Source of the DNA: Acidobacteriaceae bacterium
GTDB taxonomy: Bacteria; Acidobacteriota; Terriglobia; Terriglobales; Acidobacteriaceae
Direction of reading: 5' to 3'
Length of the DNA: 7,875 bases
Assembly (NCBI GenBank): GCA_025462805.1
Contig: JAOAPJ010000318.1
Span: forward strand, 1 to 7,875
Shown: one piece after another, positions 1 through 6,847 of the stretch
How the letters are laid out: the number at the start of each line of letters is the position of its first letter
Position numbering within the stretch: position 1 is the first letter of the stretch
Made by a program: the position numbers and the translations under genes
Notes under the pieces: generated by a model
Databases searched by the model: none
The model's input: only the letters and a program-made list of their open reading frames with translations
Told to the model about the DNA's origin: nothing

Positions 1-356
1 CCCAGCTTGTTCCATTGGGAAGCAGTCTGGTGCAGTGGAATGCGATGCGCGAGATCCACAGGAATCCCGGTTCTTCGATGCATGACCTCGCTGAACTAAC
101 GTTTAACTCGGACCAGGCATTTGGTGCACTGACAAAGCGGTTAGTGCGACAGGGCCTAGTGGAGCGGCGACCCGGCAGGGGACGGGTCACGGTGCACCGG
201 CTCACCTCAAAAGGGGAGACACTGCTCGATCAAGCGAGCGGTATAGTCTCTGCTGTCCTGGTCACGTCGTTTGCACCGCTGAGCAAAGAAGAGCGGGCTG
301 TGCTCGCCGCACTGCTCACGAAGCTGCTCGGCGACCGCGGAGTGAGCTCACCATAG
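1..356 (+). CDS. MarR-family transcriptional regulator, N-terminus cut by window edge
   Basis: Partial DNA-binding regulator. The frame is open to the left edge (first full codon at base 3), so the TTG at 15 is unlikely to be the true start. The visible 117 residues hold the end of one helix (LVQWNAMREI), a helix-turn-helix (MHDLAELTFNSDQAFGALTK, then RLVRQGLVERR) and a basic wing (RPGRGRVTVHRLTSKGETLL). This is the MarR order of recognition helix, GLVERR turn, wing and LT..G. The C-terminal helix (SKEERAVLAALLTKLL) fits the MarR dimerisation region. Members of this family usually bind palindromic operators as dimers and release DNA when a small ligand or oxidant binds. The stop is 107 bases before the ArsB-type permease gene on the same strand, so the regulator may control that gene; this is inference. 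The missing part is probably 30-50 residues. The exact subfamily and ligand cannot be read. Confidence 0.82.
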   Translation, partial: QLVPLGSSLVQWNAMREIHRNPGSSMHDLAELTFNSDQAFGALTKRLVRQGLVERRPGRGRVTVHRLTSKGETLLDQASGIVSAVLVTSFAPLSKEERAVLAALLTKLLGDRGVSSP

Positions 357-463
357 GTCCTACATTTGTTTGTATCGTTCTGTCACAGACGCTTCTCCTC
401 TTCCATTCATGGCCCGGCGCGCGGCCTTCTGGGTGCGCAGCCTGGTGGTAGCGCCTCTCCAGC

Positions 464-1732
464 ATGCATGCTCCTCTTCTTGTCCTGCTCATCGTCGGTG
501 TAAGCATTCTGCTCATGCTGGCGCGTCCCCGCGGAGTCGCAGAGGTCTATTGGATCGGCGCCGGTGCTGTCCTGCTCATCGCGCTTCGCCTTGTTCCACT
601 GCGACTTGCCCTCCGAGCCGCGGCCGAGGGTACCGATGTCTACCTGTTCCTCTTTGGCATGATGCTGCTCTCTGAGGTGGCACGGGAGCACAGCGTATTT
701 GACTGGCTTTCCTCGGTCGCACTGCGCCAGGCCCGCTCCTCCCGCGTCCGCCTGTTCACCCTGATCTACGGCATCGGCACGCTGGTGACCATCTTCATGT
801 CGAACGACGCGACTGCGGTGGTGCTGCCCCCCGCGATCCTCGCTGCAGTGCGAAAGGCCAAGGTTCCGCCGCTGCCCTACCTCTTCGCTTGCGCGCTGAT
901 TGCGAATGCGGCGTCCTTCGTCCTACCGATTTCGAACCCCGCGAATTTAGTTGTCTTCCATAACGGAATGCCACCGCTCGCGCAGTGGCTTCGCTCGTTC
1001 GGGATGCCGTCCGTGCTTTCCATCGCGACAACCTATGCGGTGATGCGGGTCGTCTTCCGGGCGGATCTGCGTGGCTCCACGAACCTCGAGGACGGGTCGA
1101 AGGCGCTCAATCGTGACGGCAAGATCGTGCTGGCGGGCGTTGCGCTCATGGCTGTGGTTCTGATGGCGGCATCCGCCTACGGCAAGGATCTTGGCCTTCC
1201 CACGTGTCTGGCAGCACTCGCGATCACCGCTGTGGTGTCGATCAAGGCGGGTAGCAATCCAATCGGCCTCGCCAAGGGGATCAGTTGGGCCACGCTTGCC
1301 CTCGTCGCCGGCTTGTTCATCATGGTGGATGCAGTGCGCAACATCGGAGCCCTGCGGCTCACTACTGCAGCTTTGAGGTGGGCCGAGCATCTGCCCGCGG
1401 CCTCTGGTGCGTTGCTGACCAGCTTCACCGTGGGGTTCGCCAACAACATCGTCAACAACCTGCCCCTTGGACTACTCGCAGGATCAACCTTGCAAGCTGC
1501 GCACACGCACGGATTGATGGCGCACGCAATTTTGATTGGTGTTGATCTCGGGCCGAACCTCTCGGTCACAGGTTCTCTCGCAACCATCCTGTGGTTGATC
1601 GCCCTGCGTAGGGAGAAGCTGGACATCACCTTCTGGGACTTTCTAAAGGTAGGCGCGATCGCCATGCCGTGCGCGCTGTTCGCATCTATGGCAGCGGCGG
1701 TGCTCATCCAACTTCTGCTCAAGTCCACCTAA
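464..1732 (+). CDS. arsB: ArsB-type arsenite efflux / SLC13-like (ion transporter superfamily) membrane permease
   Basis: A 422-residue inner-membrane transporter, close to the roughly 430 of classical ArsB, which extrudes arsenite or antimonite using the proton gradient or as the channel of an ArsA ATPase. The chain is almost all hydrophobic helices, starting with a membrane segment at residues 4-20. ArsB-like signatures are SNDATAVVL (113-121), NAASFVLPISNPANLVVF (148-165), FANNIVNNLP (325-334) and GVDLGPN...TGSLATILWL (359-378). The last closely matches the GCDLGP...GSLATLLWL block of E. coli ArsB. The charged loop near 200-222 fits the linker between the two halves. The ATG at 464 is the furthest upstream start, because an in-frame TAG lies at 449-451. 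The ribosome site is weak (GGTGGTAG, 444-451). The gap before it (357-463) has no convincing promoter. No ArsR, ArsC or ArsA is in view and the nearest regulator is MarR-like, so another anion or drug substrate remains possible. Confidence 0.85.
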   Translation: MHAPLLVLLIVGVSILLMLARPRGVAEVYWIGAGAVLLIALRLVPLRLALRAAAEGTDVYLFLFGMMLLSEVAREHSVFDWLSSVALRQARSSRVRLFTLIYGIGTLVTIFMSNDATAVVLPPAILAAVRKAKVPPLPYLFACALIANAASFVLPISNPANLVVFHNGMPPLAQWLRSFGMPSVLSIATTYAVMRVVFRADLRGSTNLEDGSKALNRDGKIVLAGVALMAVVLMAASAYGKDLGLPTCLAALAITAVVSIKAGSNPIGLAKGISWATLALVAGLFIMVDAVRNIGALRLTTAALRWAEHLPAASGALLTSFTVGFANNIVNNLPLGLLAGSTLQAAHTHGLMAHAILIGVDLGPNLSVTGSLATILWLIALRREKLDITFWDFLKVGAIAMPCALFASMAAAVLIQLLLKST

Positions 1733-1779
1733 TCTGTGCGAATAATTGTCAACATAGACAGCATCTACCCGTCCGCGGA

Positions 1780-2658
1780 CTATAGCACGATTTGTCTTAG
1801 GTGCTCGCGCAGTGCGGAACCAAGGTCGCTGCGCTTCAAGGCGAAATCTACAGTCGCCTGCAGCATGCCAGCTTTGTCGCCAGCGTCGTAACGCTTTCCC
1901 TCGAAGGTGTAGCCGTAAACTCTTTCGAACGCGAGCAGGCCCTTGATGCCGTCAGTCAACTGCAGTTCGCCCCCAGCCCCTTTGGGAATTTTTTCCAGGA
2001 GTTCGAAGATACGCGGTGTCAGAATGTAACGCCCGATCACGGCGTTCTTTGATGGCGCATCTTCTAGCTTCGGCTTCTCCACCAGTCCCTTCACATCGTG
2101 CAACCGGGGCTTGCCTTTTACCGGTTCGCAGTCCAGCACGCCATAGGAGGAGATCGCCGGGCCTTCAACGATCTGCGTTGCAAGAATACTGGATTGTGTC
2201 TGATCAAAGACGTCTGTCATCTGTTTGAGGCAGGGGACCGTCGCATCGATGACGTCGTCCGGAAGGACGACTGCGAACGGCTCATCGCCGACCAGGTCCC
2301 TAGCCTGTAGCACAGCGTGGCCCAGACCAAGCGCCTCTTTCTGGCGTACGTAGGCGACCTGCACCATATTCGACACACTCCGGGCTAACTCCAGCAACTG
2401 CGTCTTGCCGCGAGACTCCAGGTTCTGTTCGAGTTCAAAGCTGATGTCGAAGTGGTCTTCAATTGCAGATTTGCCACGGCTGGTGATGATGATGATCTCG
2501 TCGATGCCCGCTGCCAAAGCCTCTTCTACGCCGTACTGGATCAGCGGCTTGTCTACCAGCGGCAGCATCTCCTTTGGTATTGACTTTGTAGCGGGCAGGA
2601 AGCGTGTACCAAGACCAGCAGCCGGGAAGACTGCCTTACGAACCTTCTTTTGTGTCAT
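1780..2658 (-). CDS. galU: UTP--glucose-1-phosphate uridylyltransferase (UDP-glucose pyrophosphorylase)
   Basis: Cytoplasmic enzyme making UDP-glucose and pyrophosphate from UTP and glucose-1-phosphate. The product feeds polysaccharide, glycolipid, trehalose and galactose metabolism. The 292 residues match the usual bacterial GalU length. Visible motifs are the nucleotide-binding loop AGLGTRFLPATKSIPKEMLP (14-33), VDKPLIQYGVEEA (35-47), RQKEALGLGHAVL (105-117), the metal/nucleotide region VVLPDDVI (130-137), VEKPK (193-197), GAGGELQLTDGI (227-238) and the late lysine in DAGDK (262). All key stretches are intact, so the enzyme should be active. The start is the ATG at 2656-2658, preceded by GAAGGG (2670-2675) with an 11-base spacing. 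The gene lies 169 bases downstream of mfd on the same strand and has its own likely promoter. It converges with the permease gene, with 47 bases between the stops. I see no clear T-tract terminator there, only a GTCCGCGGAC palindrome at 1771-1780 that runs into the stop codon. Confidence 0.97.
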   Translation of the reverse strand: MTQKKVRKAVFPAAGLGTRFLPATKSIPKEMLPLVDKPLIQYGVEEALAAGIDEIIIITSRGKSAIEDHFDISFELEQNLESRGKTQLLELARSVSNMVQVAYVRQKEALGLGHAVLQARDLVGDEPFAVVLPDDVIDATVPCLKQMTDVFDQTQSSILATQIVEGPAISSYGVLDCEPVKGKPRLHDVKGLVEKPKLEDAPSKNAVIGRYILTPRIFELLEKIPKGAGGELQLTDGIKGLLAFERVYGYTFEGKRYDAGDKAGMLQATVDFALKRSDLGSALREHLRQIVL

Positions 2659-2704
2659 GCCTGTGAATGCCCTTCGGAGAGCCTGGCAAAGCTCGAGAGG
2701 ATTT

Positions 2705-2719
2705 GCGAAGACGCTTCGC
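2705..2719 (-). other. Perfect 6-bp stem-loop at the predicted 5' end of the galU transcript
   Basis: On the transcript strand the sequence reads GCGAAG-CGT-CTTCGC, a perfect 6-bp inverted repeat with a 3-base loop. It begins 7 bases past the -10 box, so the predicted transcript would start at or next to the stem. Terminal hairpins of this kind are known to protect some bacterial mRNAs from 5'-dependent decay; a role here is inference. It could instead be a small protein-binding palindrome. Confidence 0.4.
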
Positions 2720-2726
2720 TGCGCCG

Positions 2727-2755
2727 ATTATACGGACGCGGCACGGCGACTTCGA
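2727..2755 (-). promoter_or_regulatory. Predicted sigma70-type promoter of galU
   Basis: Read on the minus strand, an exact TATAAT -10 box lies at 2732-2727. It is preceded by a 17-base spacer and a partial -35 box TCGAAG (2755-2750; T, G and A match TTGACA). The predicted start is near 2720, giving a leader of about 60 bases before the galU ATG. The box is an AT island in GC-rich sequence and sits in the gap between mfd and galU, where a promoter is expected. The weak -35 means an activator or an alternative sigma factor cannot be excluded. Confidence 0.6.
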
Positions 2756-2793
2756 GTTGCCCGTGCGAGACGGTCCGCGATTGGCTACTCGTC

Positions 2794-2813
2794 TGAGAGC
2801 GCTTGAACTCTCA
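2794..2813 (-). terminator. Weak stem-loop just after mfd (possible rho-independent or 3'-end structure)
   Basis: Fifteen bases beyond the mfd stop, the transcript strand reads TGAGAG-(8-base loop)-CTCTCA, a perfect 6-bp stem. No run of T follows, so it does not qualify as a standard intrinsic terminator. It may only stabilise the mfd mRNA end, or be chance. If it does not terminate, mfd transcripts could run into galU. Confidence 0.25.
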
Positions 2814-2827
2814 ACAGGTGGTGGTAC

Positions 2828-5800
2828 TCAGGCGGTCGCCGGCTCCAGCGCAAGCTGATCGAGGAGAGCATGCACTTCCTGGAACACCTCTGCCGGTTTT
2901 GTGCCCGCGAGAGGGAACCGCAGCACGCCCTGCGGTGTGAACTGGGCACCTTTCTTCGCATTGCGCGCCACCAGCTTCATCAGGCGGCCCGGATCGATCT
3001 CTGCCTTTTCCGTGAAGCGGATGTGAAGCTGGTCGCGCTTGCGATCCACCTGCTGCACACCCAGCCGTTCCGAGGTAAGCCGCAGCATTGCCGCATCCAG
3101 CAGGTGGAGCACGCTTTCCGGCAGAGCGCCGTAGCGGTCTTCAAGTTCGGCGCGGATGTCGACTAGCGTGGCCTCGTCCTGCGCCCCGGCAATTTTCTTG
3201 TACACTCGTAGCCGCTGGTTCTCCTCGGGGATATAACTCTCGTCGATGCGCAGGCTGATGCCAAGGTTGAGCTGCGTCGTCACGTGGTCGCGCTTCTCCT
3301 CGCCCTTCAGCTTGGCCACCGCTTCTTCCAGCATCGATGTATATAGCTCAAAGCCCACCGCTTCGATATGTCCGCTCTGCTCCCCGCCCAGCATGTTGCC
3401 GGCCCCCCGCAACTCCAGGTCGAGTGCAGCAATCTTGAAGCCCGCACCAAGGTCAGAGAACTCCTTCAGCGCCGCGAGTCGACGTCGTGCGACGTCGGTC
3501 AGCTCCTGCTCCGGAGGAATCAGCAGGTAGGCATACGCGCGCCGATTGGAACGGCCCACGCGGCCGCGAAGCTGGTAGAGCTCGGAGAGTCCGTGGCGGT
3601 CTGCCCGATTGATCACGATAGTGTTGGCCAGCGGAATGTCGATGCCGTTCTCGATGATGGTCGTCGCGACAAAGACGTCGTACTCGTGGTTCATGAAGGC
3701 AAGCAACGTCCTCTCGAGGTCTGCTTCGCCCATTTGCCCGTGTCCCACGACCACGCGAGCCGGCGGCACCAATTCCTGGATTTTTGCGGCGAGTTCGTAG
3801 ATGGTTTCGACCCGGTTGTGAACGAAGTACACCTGGCCGCCGCGTTCGAGTTCGAGCTCCACAGCGGTGCGGATCAGCTTCTCATCGAACTTCGCCACCA
3901 CGGTCTGGATCGCCATGCGGTCTTTGGGGGGCGTCTCGATCACGCTCATGTCGCGCAACCCGACTAGGGACATATGCAGGGTGCGGGGGATTGGCGTGGC
4001 CGACATAGATAGCACATCGATCTGCTGCCGCATCTGTTTCAGGCGCTCCTTGTGGCGCACTCCGAAGCGCTGCTCTTCATCGACGACCAGGAGTCCCAGA
4101 TCCTGAAACTTGAGGTCCTTTGACAGCAGGCGATGGGTGCCGATCAGGATGTCGACCTGACCCGCTTCGAGCTTCTCGAGGATGACCTTCTGCTCCTTCG
4201 GCGTGCGGAACCGAGAGATCATTTCGACGTTGATCGGGAACTGCGAGAAGCGTTTGCGAAAGGTCTCGTAGTGCTGGAAGCTGAGCACCGTGGTCGGCGT
4301 CAGGACGGCGACCTGCTTGGAGTCCTGCACGGCCTTGAACGCGGCGCGCATGGCGACCTCCGTCTTGCCGTAGCCGACATCGCCGCACAGCAGCCGGTCC
4401 ATCGGAAGGTTGGATTCCATGTCGCGCTTGATGTCCGCGATGGCAGCGAGCTGATCGTCGGTCTCGTTGTAGTCGAAGGCGTCTTCGAATTCGCGCTGGA
4501 ACTCGTTGTCCACGGGGAAGGGGTGGCCTTCGGCGGCCCGCCGCTGGGCGTAGAGCTTCAGCAGCTCATCCGCCATGTCGGCCATGGCCTTCTTTACGCG
4601 GGCCTTGGTCTTGGCCCATTGTTGGCCGCCCAGCCTGTTCAGTACCGGGGCCGGTCCGGCATCGGTCGAGCGATACTTCTGGATCAGGTCGAGGCGGGTC
4701 AGCGGCACATAGAGACGCGCGCCCTCGGCAAACTCCAGGACCATGAACTCGAGGTTGAGACCGTCCTGCTGGATCTCCTTCAGGCCGAGGTAGCGGCCGA
4801 TGCCGTGCTCCACGTGCACGACGTAGTCGCCGACGGTGAGGTCGCGGAAGTCGGAGACGAAGGCGGCGGTCTTTGACTTGGAGCGTGGCGCCACGGGGCG
4901 GGCGGCCACATCGGCGTCGTCCGAGAGATCGTTCGCGCCGATGATGACGAGCTTGGCATCGGGGAAGCTGACGCCGGTTGCGATGGCGGTGCGCACGATG
5001 ATGGGCGTGCGCATGTCGCCACCCAGGTAGCTTGACTCGTCGTAGATGGTCTCTCTGCCGGTGTGCTGCGTGCGTGAGCCCAGCCGGTAGGCGAGACCGT
5101 ACTCGCGCAGCAGGTTGGCGAGCCGCTCCACTTCGCCCTGGTTGGGCGCGGCGATCACCACACGCTGGGCGTGCTCCGGAGTGGCCGGCGTGTTGAGCGA
5201 CTTGAGCTGCTCGACGAAGGCAGGAATGGAGCCGTGGAAGCGCAGGGTGGGCCGCGAGGCGAAGGCGATCTCAGCCAGCGCGTTGCTGTCCTCGTCCAGC
5301 ACGTCGACCGCGCCGAGCTGATCGAGCTCGAGGCCGGGCAGTGAAGCGATTTTGTCTTTCAGTTCCCAGGGGTTCAGGTAGATGTCGGCCGGGGTGATCA
5401 GGCCGCCGATAGCGGCGCGGTCGTGCCGCTGCTCTACCTTGTTCCACCAGCGCTCCGCCTGGTTCTGCAGCATGGCCGGCTCTTCGACAAAGACCTGCGG
5501 GCTGCGGAAGAGGTCGAAGAGGGTGCGGTTGGCACCCGCCACGGGGGCGAAGAACTCCCAGCCGGGGAAGACGGTGACGCCGCCGGCGGCGACGGCGCGG
5601 GTGACTAAATCCGCCGCGTCGTCCTGCGCCGCGGTGTCGTCCGCGTCCCTTGCTTCCATGCGGGAGCGGCTGAGGCGGGCGTGGACGGCGGCCAGCAGCT
5701 TCTCCGATACCGGTGTTTCGGTGAGCGGCAGCAGCAACGCTTCGTCGAGCGGCGTCGAGGAGCGCTGCGACTCCGGCTCGAACTTGCGGATGGACTCGAT

Positions 5801-6433
5801 CTGGTCGCCGAAGAAGTCGATGCGGACGGGGCGGTCCATCTCCGGCGAGTAGACGTCGAGGATGCCGCCGCGCCGGGTGAACTGGCCGGGCATCTCGACG
5901 ATGTCCATCTGCGTGTAGCCGATGGCGCGCAGGTGGTCGATGAGCATCTCGATGTCGACCTCTTCGTCGCGGCGGAGCTGCTGCGCCAGGCCTGCGTAGT
6001 AGGGCGGGTCGAAGAGCCGCATGCAGGCGGCTTCGACCGGCGCGATGACGATGGCGGCGCGCTGGGTGGCGATCTTCCACAGCACCGAGGCGCGCTGCTC
6101 CTGCACGTCGGGGTGAGGCGAGATGTTCTCAAACGGCAGCACATCGTGGGCGGGCAGGCGGAGGACGCGCTTGGGCTCGACGGCTCCGGTCAACTCGGCT
6201 GCGGCGCGCAGTGTCAGCTCAAGCGATTCGGCGGCTTTGTTGTCGGCGACCAGGACGACGACGGGACCCTGGGCGGCGTGCGCGAAGAGGGGAATGCAGA
6301 GAGCGCGAGCGGTGGCGGTGAGGCCGGAGACACGACGGCGCCCTCGCGCGAGGCTGAGGTGCCGTCGCACACGCTCGAAGCTATCCGTATGCTCGATGCT
6401 CGCGAGGGCATCGCGAACAAAGGGAAGGATCAT
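2828..6433 (-). CDS. mfd: Transcription-repair coupling factor (TRCF), superfamily 2 DNA translocase
   Basis: Mfd recognises RNA polymerase stalled at a DNA lesion, pushes it off using ATP-driven translocation, and recruits UvrA to start nucleotide excision repair. This protein has 1201 residues (E. coli Mfd has 1148). Domains in order: a UvrB-like N-terminal module (PAHDVLPFENISPHPDVQEQR near 94-113; PGQFTRRGGILDVYSP near 182-197, the expected UvrA-contact region); a middle linker; the CarD-like RNA-polymerase-interacting domain (VGDYVVHVEHGIGRYLGL, 534-551); the motor with Walker A GDVGYGKTE (684-692), GTHRLL (765-770), DEEQ (785-788), SATPIPRT (811-818) and motif VI QLRGRVGR (954-961); the TRG region (about 991-1021); and a C-terminal D7 domain from about 1045. 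All motor residues are present. The ATG at 6431-6433 is the first possible start, since an in-frame TAG lies at 6446-6448. AGAGAAG (6436-6442) can serve as ribosome site. The extra length appears to sit partly in an acidic, Ala-rich stretch near 255-285. Confidence 0.98.
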   Translation of the reverse strand: MILPFVRDALASIEHTDSFERVRRHLSLARGRRRVSGLTATARALCIPLFAHAAQGPVVVLVADNKAAESLELTLRAAAELTGAVEPKRVLRLPAHDVLPFENISPHPDVQEQRASVLWKIATQRAAIVIAPVEAACMRLFDPPYYAGLAQQLRRDEEVDIEMLIDHLRAIGYTQMDIVEMPGQFTRRGGILDVYSPEMDRPVRIDFFGDQIESIRKFEPESQRSSTPLDEALLLPLTETPVSEKLLAAVHARLSRSRMEARDADDTAAQDDAADLVTRAVAAGGVTVFPGWEFFAPVAGANRTLFDLFRSPQVFVEEPAMLQNQAERWWNKVEQRHDRAAIGGLITPADIYLNPWELKDKIASLPGLELDQLGAVDVLDEDSNALAEIAFASRPTLRFHGSIPAFVEQLKSLNTPATPEHAQRVVIAAPNQGEVERLANLLREYGLAYRLGSRTQHTGRETIYDESSYLGGDMRTPIIVRTAIATGVSFPDAKLVIIGANDLSDDADVAARPVAPRSKSKTAAFVSDFRDLTVGDYVVHVEHGIGRYLGLKEIQQDGLNLEFMVLEFAEGARLYVPLTRLDLIQKYRSTDAGPAPVLNRLGGQQWAKTKARVKKAMADMADELLKLYAQRRAAEGHPFPVDNEFQREFEDAFDYNETDDQLAAIADIKRDMESNLPMDRLLCGDVGYGKTEVAMRAAFKAVQDSKQVAVLTPTTVLSFQHYETFRKRFSQFPINVEMISRFRTPKEQKVILEKLEAGQVDILIGTHRLLSKDLKFQDLGLLVVDEEQRFGVRHKERLKQMRQQIDVLSMSATPIPRTLHMSLVGLRDMSVIETPPKDRMAIQTVVAKFDEKLIRTAVELELERGGQVYFVHNRVETIYELAAKIQELVPPARVVVGHGQMGEADLERTLLAFMNHEYDVFVATTIIENGIDIPLANTIVINRADRHGLSELYQLRGRVGRSNRRAYAYLLIPPEQELTDVARRRLAALKEFSDLGAGFKIAALDLELRGAGNMLGGEQSGHIEAVGFELYTSMLEEAVAKLKGEEKRDHVTTQLNLGISLRIDESYIPEENQRLRVYKKIAGAQDEATLVDIRAELEDRYGALPESVLHLLDAAMLRLTSERLGVQQVDRKRDQLHIRFTEKAEIDPGRLMKLVARNAKKGAQFTPQGVLRFPLAGTKPAEVFQEVHALLDQLALEPATA

Positions 6434-6455
6434 ACTTCTCTGATTCTATGGCCTC

Positions 6456-6507
6456 GGAGGGAGGGTAACGGTACTGACCCCCCTCCCCCCTCCCGGTCCG
6501 GAGGGGG
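6456..6507 (-). promoter_or_regulatory. G/C-run block in the mfd leader with two competing stem-loops
   Basis: On the mfd-sense strand an upstream arm CCCCCTCC (6507-6500) can pair with GGAGGGGG (6493-6486): 8 perfect bp with a 6-base loop. Alternatively, the G-rich centre (6490-6481) can pair with a downstream arm (6465-6456, containing CCCTCCC): 10 bp including one G-U, with a 15-base loop. Both stems need bases 6486-6490, so they exclude each other. The centre reads GGG-A-G6-A-G6 and could also stack as a G-quadruplex. No T-run follows either stem, so transcription termination is unlikely. The downstream stem ends 13 bases before the AGAGAAG ribosome site. Low-complexity runs pair easily by chance, so function is unproven. 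Confidence 0.35.
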
Positions 6508-6646
6508 CTTCTGTAACCGTCCTGCTTACATGCGGTTAGAGGTGTTCCCGAGGGGCAAAAATGTCATTCGATTGGGGTTAGCTGTAAATATTTCCAAGCA
6601 AAGGACTTCTGCTCACCAGTTCATGCACCGCTGCACAACATTTCGC

Positions 6647-6682
6647 AAAAAAGGAAGAGGCCACGGCGCAGCCGTAGCCTCT
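6647..6682 (-). terminator. Rho-independent terminator downstream of the GNAT gene, possibly bidirectional
   Basis: A 12-bp stem with one mismatch (6656-6667 against 6671-6682) has a 3-base loop (6668-6670). On the minus strand the stem is followed by TTCC and then six T (6652-6647), the standard intrinsic-terminator layout for the leftward GNAT transcript. On the plus strand a looser TTTTATT (6688-6694) follows after 5 bases, so it may work both ways, though no plus-strand gene ends here. It insulates mfd from the GNAT gene. Confidence 0.8.
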
Positions 6683-6847
6683 CTGACTTTTATTCTCTAT
6701 TTCCAGCGTAGCAGTTCGAGCCTGACGGTACGCCAGCTTTCGTCATGGGTGGCGGTCGTGACTGGATTCCGGTTCCACTCCGGCCCCCGACTTGTTCTCG
6801 GCGGGCTTGTTTGATCGGGCGCTCGATTATTGTGTCCGCCCGGCTGT

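Larger units (their letters stand above)
6434..6847. other. 414-base gene-free stretch between the GNAT gene and mfd
   Basis: No well-supported gene was found here. From the mfd side it holds the mfd ribosome site, a G/C-run block (6456-6507), an AT-rich spot with the palindrome AAATATTT (6586-6593), a strong terminator (6647-6682), and a 165-base tail down to the GNAT stop. Because the terminator lies upstream of mfd, mfd probably has its own promoter somewhere in 6508-6646. I could not find a convincing -35/-10 pair there. Confidence 0.6.

Noticed and set aside
370..675. Plus-strand open frame overlapping the start of the permease gene
   Set aside because: Out of frame with the ArsB-type gene, rich in Cys, Arg and Ser, with no family resemblance. 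The permease frame explains the sequence from 464.
2794..2813. Strong intrinsic terminator for mfd
   Set aside because: The 6-bp stem is real but no T-run follows, so it is listed only as a weak structure with low confidence.
3368..3967. Plus-strand open frame (199 residues) opposite the mfd C-terminal half
   Set aside because: Antisense shadow of conserved mfd motor motifs, with no recognisable protein features.
4133..4876. Plus-strand open frame (247 residues) opposite the mfd motor and polymerase-binding domains
   Set aside because: Antisense to the most conserved part of mfd. The composition mirrors mfd codons read backwards and no start context is visible.
6508..6646. Possible mfd promoter using TTGGAA or TTGCTT as -35 on the minus strand
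   Set aside because: No acceptable -10 hexamer at 16-18 bases. The AT-rich spot at 6586-6593 does not line up with any -35.
5681..6814. Long plus-strand open frame (377 residues) opposite the 5' part of mfd
   Set aside because: It lies almost wholly antisense to an intact, well-conserved mfd and runs through the leader hairpin and terminator region. Its product is low-complexity and unlike any family, as expected for a GC-rich shadow frame.
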